NCBI GenBank assembly: GCA_025454565.1 | Contig: JALOOE010000075.1 | Span: forward strand, 1-15,735 | Origin: Anaerolineae bacterium | Lineage (GTDB): Bacteria > Chloroflexota > Anaerolineae > CG2-30-64-16 | DNA length: 15,735 nucleotides | Direction: 5' to 3' | Part shown: positions 6,883-13,733 of the stretch, one piece after another | How the letters are laid out: the number at the start of each line of letters is the position of its first letter | Position numbering within the stretch: the first letter of the stretch is position 1 | Notes under the pieces: model-generated | Database searches by the model: none | Told to the model about the DNA's origin: nothing | The model's input: only the letters and a program-made list of their open reading frames with translations | Made by a program: the position numbers and the translations under genes

Positions 6883-8052
6883 TCACGGCGCTTCCTGCCA
6901 CTTTGAACCGTCGCGCAGCAGCACGATGGGTTTGCCGCCCCGTTCCGGGATCAAAAACATCGCACCGTTCTCGAAGTCCTGCACCGCCCTGGCATTGCCG
7001 ATCTCATCCTGGAGGGCCGCGCCCAGCCGGTCGCGCACGCCGGGTTGTGTGCACCATACCTTGCCGAACCCGCGATGCGGCGTCGGCGGCGTTTGCGCGG
7101 GCGCGTAGGCATCCGTGCAGCTATATTCGGGTTGGCCTTCCGCCCAAGTATCGGCGAACTCCTGCCAGGTGTTGTCCTTGTAGAAGACGGTCACGCGCCG
7201 GGTGTCGCCGCGCCAGACCATGAAGCCGTTCGCGAACGGCTCGAAAGAGGTCGTCAGAGAAGTCTCCGGCTTGGTCGCGCAACCCAGCCTGGCCCGCAAG
7301 TCGCCTGCCGTCCAGGTGCTGGCGAACGAGGGTCCCGGCCCAGCGGAACACGCAGCCAACGGATATGCGGTTAGCTTCACCGTGGGGGTCTGCGTAGCGC
7401 TGACCGGGCGCGTGGCAACCACGGCGGCGGTGGCGGGGGAGGCGGCCGTCGTGGCCGGAGCGGAGCGGGTCTGAGTCGCTACGACGGCAGTGGCTGCACC
7501 CTGAGCCGCCGCCGTTTCCTTCTGCGTCCGCCCGGCTGCAGCCGTAGCGGCTGCGGCAAGCGCCTGACTTGTGGCGGTGGCGTCCAGGTTGGGTCGAGTC
7601 GCGGTCGGCGGGACGGGCGACAGTGCGCGGGCAGCCGCGCTCGCAGTGGCGGTGACGATCGGCGCCGCCTGGGTTTGTTTCGGTGCAGGGATAGCTGCCG
7701 GATCCGGGACGAGCCGGCTCAGCAGAACGGCGAGGATGACGACCACCAGCACGCCGAGCACGGCCCACAACCAGGGCTTTCTGCCGGACGGGGCAGTCTC
7801 GTTACGCTGAGCCGGCGGAACGCGTGGCGGCGTTGCTTTGGCCTCCGGTGCTGCGCCGCCCGGTCGCCCAAGGGGGGGCATGGTCAGCGCGGACGGCTCG
7901 CCGATCACCCAGGCGACGCCGTCATGTACGTACCATTGGCCGGTCGCGCCGCCGATGGTCCACCACCGCCCCTGGTCATCCTGCACCATGACCGCTTGCA
8001 GCCGAGATTCGAACTGCTCCTCGGTCAGCGCGCCGGCATCCAACTGCGCTTT
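6883..8052 (-). CDS. Membrane-anchored SHOCT-module protein with duplicated C-terminal domain
   Basis: The reading frame is open from 8097 to 6883 but contains no ATG or GTG at its head. CTG at 8052 (with GGAG nine bases before it) or TTG at 8043 are the usable starts, and the real 5' end is uncertain. From TTG the protein has 386 residues. Residues 1-18 (LDAGALTEEQFESRLQAV) look like a SHOCT helix pair. Next is VQDDQGRWWTIG...GQWYVHDGVAWV (20-46), a module I associate with Chloroflexota proteins. A single membrane helix follows (about 89-108), then a long Ala/Thr-rich linker (112-225) outside the membrane. The end holds two related units: DLRARLGCA...MVWRGDTRRVTVFYKDNTWQEF and VRDRLGAAL...MFLIPERGGKPIVLLRDGSKWQEA. 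The topology suggests a cytosolic sensor-like head and an external beta domain. Function is unknown. Confidence 0.75.
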   Translation of the reverse strand, partial: KAQLDAGALTEEQFESRLQAVMVQDDQGRWWTIGGATGQWYVHDGVAWVIGEPSALTMPPLGRPGGAAPEAKATPPRVPPAQRNETAPSGRKPWLWAVLGVLVVVILAVLLSRLVPDPAAIPAPKQTQAAPIVTATASAAARALSPVPPTATRPNLDATATSQALAAAATAAAGRTQKETAAAQGAATAVVATQTRSAPATTAASPATAAVVATRPVSATQTPTVKLTAYPLAACSAGPGPSFASTWTAGDLRARLGCATKPETSLTTSFEPFANGFMVWRGDTRRVTVFYKDNTWQEFADTWAEGQPEYSCTDAYAPAQTPPTPHRGFGKVWCTQPGVRDRLGAALQDEIGNARAVQDFENGAMFLIPERGGKPIVLLRDGSKWQEAP

Positions 8053-8111
8053 CAGCTTGACGCTCTCCGTTCGCGCATCGGGACAGATCGCAGGCTGTCA
8101 TGTAGCACGCT

Positions 8112-8228
8112 TGGCAACCGCTTCTGTAAGGCAAACGACCGAGCTGCCCACAGGTTGCGATATCGGTCGAAGCGCGAACGGCTCGGAAGCTAACTTTCCT
8201 TGAGTCCATCGTCAGACGTCGGTTGCCA
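8112..8228. other. Nested inverted repeats in the gap downstream of the MFS gene
   Basis: Two pairs of arms are nested: TGGCAACCG (8112-8120) with CGGTTGCCA (8220-8228), and CGACCGA (8136-8142) with TCGGTCG (8163-8169). The gap 8053-8251 holds no convincing gene. A frame starting at 8209 has a few Cys residues but runs out of phase through the next gene. The structure may end transcription of the amidase operon, or be a structured leader for the SHOCT-module gene. The evidence is pairing by eye only. Confidence 0.35.
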
Positions 8229-8251
8229 TATCGTTGCTGACGCCGGCGAGG

Positions 8252-9724
8252 TCATTTCTCCGTTGGGAGTATCTCCCCTTGCCGCGCCTCGCGCACACCG
8301 CGCAAAGCGAGGACCGAAACGACAAACATCACGCCGTAGATCGCAAATAGCAGCACGTAGCCTAGCCCCTGGATGCTCGGCGCGTTGGCGGTGAAGTAGT
8401 CGGCGATGGGGCCGCCGATGTATGCGCCCACCGCGCCCGCCCCCGCACCGGCCAGGTTGGAAATGCCCAGGTAGCGCGCGGCCTCGGCCTTCGGCACCAG
8501 GCTGGTGCCCAACGCCCAGTTGGCGGCATAGAAGAAGCCCGTTGCGATGCCGATGATCGCGCCGCCGGCGAAGATGATCGGCAGATTCGTCGACGCCAGT
8601 ACGATTGCGGTGCCGATCGTCGCCACCAGCCCGCTGACCGCAACCAGCCGTTTGCGGCCAAAGCGATCGGCCAGCCAGCCGCTGGGCAACGCCGCCAGCA
8701 AGATGCACACGCCGACGATCAGCATCAGGATCGCGGCCGGACCGGCGGCCTTCTCCTTCTCCAGGCCGAGGCGCGCCTGCACGTAATAGACGGCGAAGGC
8801 CGAGAGGTTGATGATGCCGACCAGGAACGCCAGCCGGTTGATGACCCACCAGGTGAACGACGGGTTCGCGCGCGCGGCTGTCGAGCCTACGCTCACGCGC
8901 ACGCTGGCCCACACGCCTGCGGCAACCGCGGTGACCATCGCCAGCAGGCCCGCCAATCCCATGACCGCCACCTGCACAGCCACCGCTTCCACCGCCTTCA
9001 GCAGATCACCCAGCCAACGCACCAGCGCACCCGCGCCCAGGATGATCGCCGAGAAGAGCGCGGTCATCAGCAGCAGGCGGAGGAACGGCTGCCAGTTGAG
9101 CGGCTCCGGCTTCTGCGCCGGGCGCGTTTCCGGCACGAGCATGGTGATCGCCATGGTGATCGCCAGGACGGCCATGGCTGCAAGCAAGGCGGTCCACAGA
9201 TTGCCGCCGGCGATCAGCCGCGCGATAGTGAACGAGACGAGGATCAGCGGCAGAGGCACCTCGAAGATTGCTTTGACGCCTGAGAAGCGCCCTTGTTGGT
9301 TGTCGGGCACCAGGTCGGGGATCAGCGCCTGCTGGGCGGCCTGTGCCGCGTTGGCCGCGACCGCCAACACGAGGGCAATACCAAAAAAGACCCAGAAGCC
9401 GGTCATGCCCGCCATCCCGGCTGCGAGACCGATCGCCGTGATGCAGATCAGCGCACCCACCGTGCCGCCGAAGATGAAGGGCCGGCGCCGCCCCAAGCGG
9501 AGCGCGCTGTGGTCGGAGAGCATGCCCCACAGCGCCTGCATCAGGAGCGCCACCATCAACGTCCACAGACGGATGGTCCCGTAGTACGTGGCTTTTTGGG
9601 CCTCTCCCACGAACTGCTGGACTAACAATGGGAAAACCAGCCCGTTCGTCTGCGAGAGGAGCGTCAGACCCAAGAAGAAGATGTTGAGGGTGATGTAGTC
9701 GTACCAGCGGATGGGGCGCGCCAT
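8252..9724 (-). CDS. MFS transporter (SLC45/GPH-like)
   Basis: A 490-residue integral membrane protein of the major facilitator superfamily with about 12 hydrophobic helices. The MFS loop motif appears twice, as expected for the two halves: DHSALRLGRRRPFIFGG (71-87) between helices 2 and 3, and GWLADRFGRKRLV (349-361) between helices 8 and 9. The GRRRPFI form recalls the SLC45/sucrose-type and related glycoside transporters, but the substrate cannot be read from the sequence. A polar segment (PETRPAQKPEPLNWQPF, about 198-214) joins the halves. The start MARPIRWYDY at 9724 is chosen because GGGAGG lies just upstream and the residues match a transporter N-terminus. The same frame is open to 10138 only as the shadow of the hydrolase gene. 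It is last in an operon with the hydrolase and amidase and probably imports their substrate or exports a product. Confidence 0.92.
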   Translation of the reverse strand: MARPIRWYDYITLNIFFLGLTLLSQTNGLVFPLLVQQFVGEAQKATYYGTIRLWTLMVALLMQALWGMLSDHSALRLGRRRPFIFGGTVGALICITAIGLAAGMAGMTGFWVFFGIALVLAVAANAAQAAQQALIPDLVPDNQQGRFSGVKAIFEVPLPLILVSFTIARLIAGGNLWTALLAAMAVLAITMAITMLVPETRPAQKPEPLNWQPFLRLLLMTALFSAIILGAGALVRWLGDLLKAVEAVAVQVAVMGLAGLLAMVTAVAAGVWASVRVSVGSTAARANPSFTWWVINRLAFLVGIINLSAFAVYYVQARLGLEKEKAAGPAAILMLIVGVCILLAALPSGWLADRFGRKRLVAVSGLVATIGTAIVLASTNLPIIFAGGAIIGIATGFFYAANWALGTSLVPKAEAARYLGISNLAGAGAGAVGAYIGGPIADYFTANAPSIQGLGYVLLFAIYGVMFVVSVLALRGVREARQGEILPTEK

Positions 9725-10494
9725 GAAGCCTCCCTTTCGCCAAGCACCCGTTTGATGAACCGCAACGTGATCTGAAACGCGTCTTCTTGCTCGACTCCCA
9801 GCAACAGGGTATGTACCGAGTTGTCGAGCCAGTGCAGCTCCTTGATCGGCGAGCGGACGCCTTCGTAGATTTCCTGAGGCGCCCGCGGCGAAACGGTCGT
9901 ATCGAACCGGCCTTGCATCAGCAGCGTCGGCTGCCGGATGGCCGACAGGCGACTGCGCATTTCGCGCTGTAGGTTGAGAAGCTGGACCGCGCCTTTGAGC
10001 GGATTCACGGGATAGCCCTGCCACGATTCGTCGTTGCTCAGCTTCTCTTTCGGCATGTATGGCTGAAACGGGGCGAGCAGGCGCAGCAGCGCGGCTTGCG
10101 AAGGCGGCAGGGTCAGCCGCAGCGCCGGCGCGTAGCACAGGATGCCGCTGAGCTCGGGGTGCTCGCTCGCGAGGAAGAGGCTCAACACGGCGCCGGTCGA
10201 TTCGCCGCCGACGATCACGCGCTGGCAGCGCGCGGCTATCTCACGATAGGCCATTTCGACCGATCGCGCCCAATCGCGCCAGGTGTAGCGGTTGGCATCC
10301 TCCGGAGAAGTGCCGTGCCCTGGCAGGAGCGGACCGACGACGCTGTAGCCGTGCTCGCAAAGAAAACGCGCCAGCGGCCGCACTTCGGCGGTGGTGGCGG
10401 TGTAGCCGTGCACGAGGAGCACGCCATCCGGGCCGCCTTGCCAGTAGAATGGATCGCCATCGAGGTGGGCGTTGTGGATCATGCGGCGTTCCAT
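9664..10494 (-). CDS. Alpha/beta-hydrolase, carboxylesterase/monoacylglycerol-lipase type
   Basis: A 276-residue cytoplasmic serine hydrolase. The order is LLVHGYTATTAEVRPLA (oxyanion HGY, near 26-42), PLLPGHGTSPED, the nucleophile elbow GGESTG (Ser99), LLMQGRFDTTVSP (Asp198) and LDNSVHTLLL (His228). This resembles Est30-like carboxylesterases and bacterial monoacylglycerol lipases. The ATG at 10494 has GGAGG six bases upstream; a second ATG at 10482 is possible. The last 20 residues (Ser/Thr/Pro-rich) are encoded in the 61-base overlap with the MFS gene and look unconserved, so the frame has run past the normal end of the domain. The RBS and start of the transporter lie inside this gene, which suggests translational coupling. 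The amidase upstream is only 13 bases away. Confidence 0.9.
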   Translation of the reverse strand: MERRMIHNAHLDGDPFYWQGGPDGVLLVHGYTATTAEVRPLARFLCEHGYSVVGPLLPGHGTSPEDANRYTWRDWARSVEMAYREIAARCQRVIVGGESTGAVLSLFLASEHPELSGILCYAPALRLTLPPSQAALLRLLAPFQPYMPKEKLSNDESWQGYPVNPLKGAVQLLNLQREMRSRLSAIRQPTLLMQGRFDTTVSPRAPQEIYEGVRSPIKELHWLDNSVHTLLLGVEQEDAFQITLRFIKRVLGEREASWRAPSAGTTTSPSTSSSWV

Positions 10495-10507
10495 GCGTGT
10501 CCTCCGA

Positions 10508-11425
10508 TCACCGGTCTGCGATCAAGGCCAACGCCTTTTTGGGCACTTTGCACACCATCGTGTATGCCGGGTCGTAGATGTTGCCGAGGTCATACTCGAC
10601 GCATTGGCCCAGGATCGTGCTCGCATCAGCCGTGTCCAGGCCATAGTCCTCTGCCAGCCAGCGCAGCATCTCGGTCGTGGCGTGCTGTACGGCCTGGTCG
10701 AGCGGCCGGGCGTTGCCGATGGCGAAGATGTAGTCGGCGTTCTCGCCGCGCGGCCAGGTGATTTTTTTGCCTTTGAGCAGCCGCACCGTGAACTGCACGT
10801 CGAACGACGTCTCGATCCCTGTGCCGACAATCTCACCATCACCCTGTGTCGCGTGGCCGTCGCCCACGCAGAAGAGCGCGCCCGGCACGGCGATCGGCAG
10901 GTAGACGAGCGACCCGGCCGCAAACGCCCGATAGTCCATGTTCCCACCGTGTTCGCCCGCCGTCATCGTGCCGATGGCCTGTCCGCCCGCCGGCGCAACG
11001 CCGAAACAGCCCAGCATGGGCGCCAGCGGCAGGGTGAGCGCGCCGAGGCGGGCGCTGGGATCTAGCAAGGTGGCCGTCCAGCGCTCCCGGTCGATGTGCC
11101 AGCTCTGCCGCTGGCGGGCCGGCAGTTCGCGGGCGAAAAGGGGATCGACGACGTTCGGGGCGACCGGCGTGTAGGTGAAGCCAGTGTCACGGTTCGGCGC
11201 CAACTGGTCGAAGCGCACGACCAGCGTGTCGCCCGGCTCGGCGCCGTCAATGTAGAACGGGCCGGTCTGCGGATTGGGCCGCTCACCGATCAGATTGCCA
11301 TACGGGTCGACGCCGTGCGCGTCGATGGTCGTGGTAACTACGCTGTCGCCGTCCGCGATCTGCAGGACAGGTTCATGCGGGCCGAGCGTATTGTGGTAGC
11401 GGGTGGGCTGGAAGTGATGGATCAT
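10508..11425 (-). CDS. fmdA: Acetamidase/formamidase family amidohydrolase
   Basis: A 305-residue enzyme of the FmdA/AmdA family, which hydrolyses short amides such as formamide or acetamide to the acid and ammonia. Family signatures are visible: GPFYIDGAEPGDTLVV (55-70), PLAPMLGCFGVAP (133-145), GEHGGNMDY (157-165), VGDGHATQGDGEIVGTGIE (187-205, with the conserved acidic and His residues) and the late CVEYDLGNIYDPAYTMVCKVPK. The ATG at 11425 follows a strong AGGAGGAG RBS; an in-frame extension to 11548 would read through the promoter and an intergenic repeat, so it is rejected. It is the first gene of the operon with the hydrolase and MFS transporter. Ammonia or acid release for nutrition is the likely purpose. 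The true amide is unknown, since family members differ in substrate. Confidence 0.93.
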   Translation of the reverse strand: MIHHFQPTRYHNTLGPHEPVLQIADGDSVVTTTIDAHGVDPYGNLIGERPNPQTGPFYIDGAEPGDTLVVRFDQLAPNRDTGFTYTPVAPNVVDPLFARELPARQRQSWHIDRERWTATLLDPSARLGALTLPLAPMLGCFGVAPAGGQAIGTMTAGEHGGNMDYRAFAAGSLVYLPIAVPGALFCVGDGHATQGDGEIVGTGIETSFDVQFTVRLLKGKKITWPRGENADYIFAIGNARPLDQAVQHATTEMLRWLAEDYGLDTADASTILGQCVEYDLGNIYDPAYTMVCKVPKKALALIADR

Positions 11426-11477
11426 GGCGCACTCCTCCTCATCGGCCGGCGGCCGCGTGGTGTTTTGCTCTGCGCAG

Positions 11478-11507
11478 AGTATACCGCAATCGCCGAGTTG
11501 ACGCCAA
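11478..11507 (-). promoter_or_regulatory. Promoter candidate of the amidase-hydrolase-MFS operon
   Basis: On the minus strand TTGGCG (11502-11507) and TATACT (11478-11483) are spaced by 18 bases, a reasonable sigma-70-type pair. Transcription would begin about 45 bases before the amidase ATG at 11425. This fits the operon starting here, because the next upstream gene is about 250 bases away. Confidence 0.5.
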
Positions 11508-11526
11508 CGCAGGGGTGACTGCGCGA

Positions 11527-11618
11527 CCAGCGACCACGGAGGGATCACCCAGGTTCAAGGTTCAAGGGACCGACTACCTTCGGCGATTTCGCGGCCAGCG
11601 ACCACGGAGGGATCACCC
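11527..11618. repeat. Pair of 24-bp direct repeats with an AAGGTTC spacer
   Basis: An identical 24-base unit beginning CCAGCGACCACGG and ending GGGATCACCC occurs at 11527-11550 and 11595-11618, offset by 68 bases. Between them is a short tandem, AGGTTCAAGGTTCAAGG (11551-11567). The gap between the deaminase and amidase genes (11426-11671) has no gene apart from this and the amidase promoter. The unit looks like a dispersed extragenic repeat; it lacks a regular array and nearby cas genes. Confidence 0.7.
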
Positions 11619-11671
11619 GTGCCGGCCAATCTGGGCGAGGTGGGGCAAACCTCTCTGCCTGCCCCTCGTAC

Positions 11672-12352
11672 TCACGAAGCGCAGGTGCGTGGCGCGCCCG
11701 CATCGGTGAGACCGGCGCCATGAACCATCCGGCTGACACGCGCATAGGCCGCGGCCGTCTCGCACATGCAGCACGCTCGTGAGGTCGAGAACATCGTGGC
11801 GCCGCTGAGATCGGCCGTGCCCAACCGCCGGCATGCGTCGCGAATCGCCTCCATTTCGGCGTGCGCGGTGGGATCCCGGTTGACAACGACTTTGCTGACC
11901 CCCAGGCCCACGATGCGCCCTGCCATGACGATGATCGCGCCGTAGGCCTGATCGCCGGTCGCGATCGAGATGCGCCGCATCTCAGCCGCCGCTTGCATCC
12001 ACGCTTGGGGGCCGGGGTTCGGCGGCTGCGCGATCTCGGACGGGGTCGGAGTCACTGAGGGCGGCGTTATGGTTGGGTTCGGCGGCGCGGCAGGGGTCGG
12101 GCTGGGCGCAGACTGGGTGGGCGATGCGATCGGTGTCGCCGAGAGGGTCGGGCTCGGCGGGAGTGGCGATGGCGGGACGGTCGGCGAAGTCGGCGGTGGG
12201 GCGACGGTTGCAGGCCCATCCGTTGCCGCCATCGCCGTCGACGTTGCCAGCGCGCCCGGCTTAGGCTGCTCGGATGGCGGCGACGCACGGCATCCCGCAA
12301 GGGTCGCGGCGCTTGCGAGCATCCCCATGATGAACTGGCGGCGGTCTACCAT
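11672..12352 (-). CDS. Exported (Tat/lipoprotein-type) zinc-dependent cytidine-deaminase-like protein
   Basis: A 226-residue protein with an N-terminal export signal: DRRQFIMG is a twin-arginine motif, followed by a hydrophobic core and LAGC (Cys21), a lipobox. Residues about 22-115 are a Ser/Thr/Pro/Ala linker typical of surface proteins. Residues 116-226 form a compact CDA/TadA-like deaminase domain: AYGAIIVMAGRIVG, PTAHAEMEAIRDA (His164 ligand, Glu166 proton shuttle) and TSRACCMCETAA (Cys194 and Cys197 as the other zinc ligands; the usual 'PCPMC' reads ACCMC). The domain ends early, 29 residues after the Cys motif. The ATG at 12352 has GGAGG 12 bases upstream. The next gene upstream is larA, 111 bases away. 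Cytosolic relatives deaminate guanine, cytosine or tRNA adenosine; the substrate here, outside the membrane, is unknown. Confidence 0.85.
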   Translation of the reverse strand: MVDRRQFIMGMLASAATLAGCRASPPSEQPKPGALATSTAMAATDGPATVAPPPTSPTVPPSPLPPSPTLSATPIASPTQSAPSPTPAAPPNPTITPPSVTPTPSEIAQPPNPGPQAWMQAAAEMRRISIATGDQAYGAIIVMAGRIVGLGVSKVVVNRDPTAHAEMEAIRDACRRLGTADLSGATMFSTSRACCMCETAAAYARVSRMVHGAGLTDAGAPRTCAS

Positions 12353-12463
12353 CGGTCGATCCACCCTCCTGCCTTTCAAGTGCAAGGGTCTTTCGTCCGT
12401 TATATGCCAGGTATTCCGCCGCGTCTGTGGGGCGACTTACAGGGTTCGATCAGCCCGCCGGCG

Positions 12464-13732
12464 CTACGATCTCAGCGCCGGGATTGTCGCGTTGGCAATG
12501 GGCATGATCCCGACATGCGGCTGCCGCGGAAGACCGGCGCGCGCGGCCGCCAGCGCCTCGTCAATACCGGCGACGGGATTCAGCAGCAGCCGCCGGGCGT
12601 GTTCGGTCGGGATATCGGTGATCGTCAGCAGCCGGATACGGCTCGCGTCGCGCGCGATCTGCCACGCCTTGTGCGGGCCGAGCCGGTAGCCTTCCCGCTT
12701 GTAGCGTGCCAGCACCGCCTCGTAGGAGACCATCGCCGGGTCGGCCATAAACCGGTCGTAGCCGGGGCTGCCTGTGCCGTCGGGGCAGGCAGCCGCGAGG
12801 ATGACGCTGCCGCCGGGCTGCATCACTAGCGTTGCATGGCCGAGCGCCTTCTGCGCCTGGTAGAGGTTGATGTCCTTTGGATGGCCGCCGGGCGAGATGA
12901 TCAGCAGATCGAACGGCGCGGCAACCTCCATCTGGCAGATGCCCCTGGCCAGCGGGATGCCGTCGCGCATGACCGCCACCGGATCGCCCGCCAACGCGTG
13001 GACGATCTGCTTGTGTTCGTTCAGGATGGCATTGAGGGCATAACCGATGTCCATCAACCGGCCGATCTCTTCGACCTCCTGCCGAGCAGGATTGTCGTCA
13101 TAGTGGCCCAGCTCGGCGCCGGGTTCGGTCATCAGCGCGTGGTTGGCGTTGATCGTCTCGCGCGCTGTCAGCCCGACCGCCGCGCTTTTCACCCCGCCCG
13201 ACCAGCCCATGAACTGGTGCGGCTCGATATTGCCGACCACGATCCGCAGATCGGCCGCCATGTAGCGGCGATTGGCCCGCACCTCGACGCCGCGCTGCGT
13301 CTTTCCCAGGGGCACCAGATCCGCCGCGTCACAGTCGTGGGAGATGACCGCGTACCGCTGCAGGATCTCGGCCGGGATCACCAGCCCGAATTCCTCTGGC
13401 GGCATGGGTGCATGGGTGCCGGTGGCGATGATCAGCGTGATCCGCTCCGGCGCGATGCCGGCCGCTTCGAGCTTGCGGAGCAGCGGCGGCAGGAGCAGGT
13501 GGTGCGGCACAGGCCGGGTCTTGTCGTTGACGGCGATGGCGACAGAAGACGGAAGACGGACGACCGATGACGGACGGCCGATGACGGGTGAAGCTTCCAG
13601 CGCATGCATCACCTCGGCCAGCGGGTCGGCCGCGCCGGGCACATCGCGGGGCGCGATCAACTCCGGCGCCCACGCATCCGGCAGGCTGAATTCGAGATGG
13701 GTCTTGCCGTATGGCAGGCGAAAGTCGGGCAT
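12464..13732 (-). CDS. larA: LarA-type nickel-pincer racemase/epimerase
   Basis: A 422-residue cytoplasmic enzyme of the LarA family, which interconverts D- and L-2-hydroxyacids using a nickel-pincer nucleotide bound to a lysine. The active-site residues known from Lactiplantibacillus plantarum LarA are all recognisable: NDKTRPVP (Asp70, Arg73), ATGTHAP (His107), IEPHQFMGWSGGVKS (His172 and the cofactor Lys182), NANHAL (Ni-ligand His198), YQAQK (Gln292, Lys295) and Trp357. The ATG at 13732 lies one base after the stop of the UPF0324 gene, with GGGGAG as RBS, so translation is probably coupled. Residues about 49-63 (IGRPSSVVRLPSSV) are encoded by a tandem DNA repeat and look like an insertion. 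The cofactor-making larB, larC and larE are not in the window. The substrate is not settled: lactate is possible, but the neighbours suggest sulfolactate or a sugar acid. Confidence 0.92.
   Translation of the reverse strand: MPDFRLPYGKTHLEFSLPDAWAPELIAPRDVPGAADPLAEVMHALEASPVIGRPSSVVRLPSSVAIAVNDKTRPVPHHLLLPPLLRKLEAAGIAPERITLIIATGTHAPMPPEEFGLVIPAEILQRYAVISHDCDAADLVPLGKTQRGVEVRANRRYMAADLRIVVGNIEPHQFMGWSGGVKSAAVGLTARETINANHALMTEPGAELGHYDDNPARQEVEEIGRLMDIGYALNAILNEHKQIVHALAGDPVAVMRDGIPLARGICQMEVAAPFDLLIISPGGHPKDINLYQAQKALGHATLVMQPGGSVILAAACPDGTGSPGYDRFMADPAMVSYEAVLARYKREGYRLGPHKAWQIARDASRIRLLTITDIPTEHARRLLLNPVAGIDEALAAARAGLPRQPHVGIMPIANATIPALRS
13541..13590. repeat. Short tandem repeat inside the larA coding region
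   Basis: Two 14-base units, ACGGACGACCGATG (13556-13569) and ACGGACGGCCGATG (13570-13583), lie in tandem with one mismatch. They are flanked by partial copies (GAAGACGGAAGAC before, ACGGG after). The repeat keeps the larA frame and adds a low-complexity stretch before the VAIAVNDKTRP strand. Similar GACGG/CCGAT strings are usually intergenic, so this looks like an element that slipped into a gene. Confidence 0.65.
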
Positions 13733-13733
13733 C

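Noticed and set aside
7976..8209. Small Cys-containing minus-strand frame starting at 8209
   Set aside because: It runs out of phase into the SHOCT-module gene, has no RBS that convinces, and its Cys spacing does not form a clear zinc ribbon.
9725..10138. N-terminal extension of the MFS gene by 138 codons
   Set aside because: The added part is hydrophilic, out-of-frame reading of the hydrolase gene; the true transporter start has its own RBS at 9724.
11426..11548. N-terminal extension of the amidase
   Set aside because: It is made of the promoter region and part of a repeat unit; the ATG at 11425 has a strong RBS and matches the family start.
11527..11618. CRISPR-like array
   Set aside because: Only two repeat copies are present, with a spacer containing its own tandem, and there are no cas genes.
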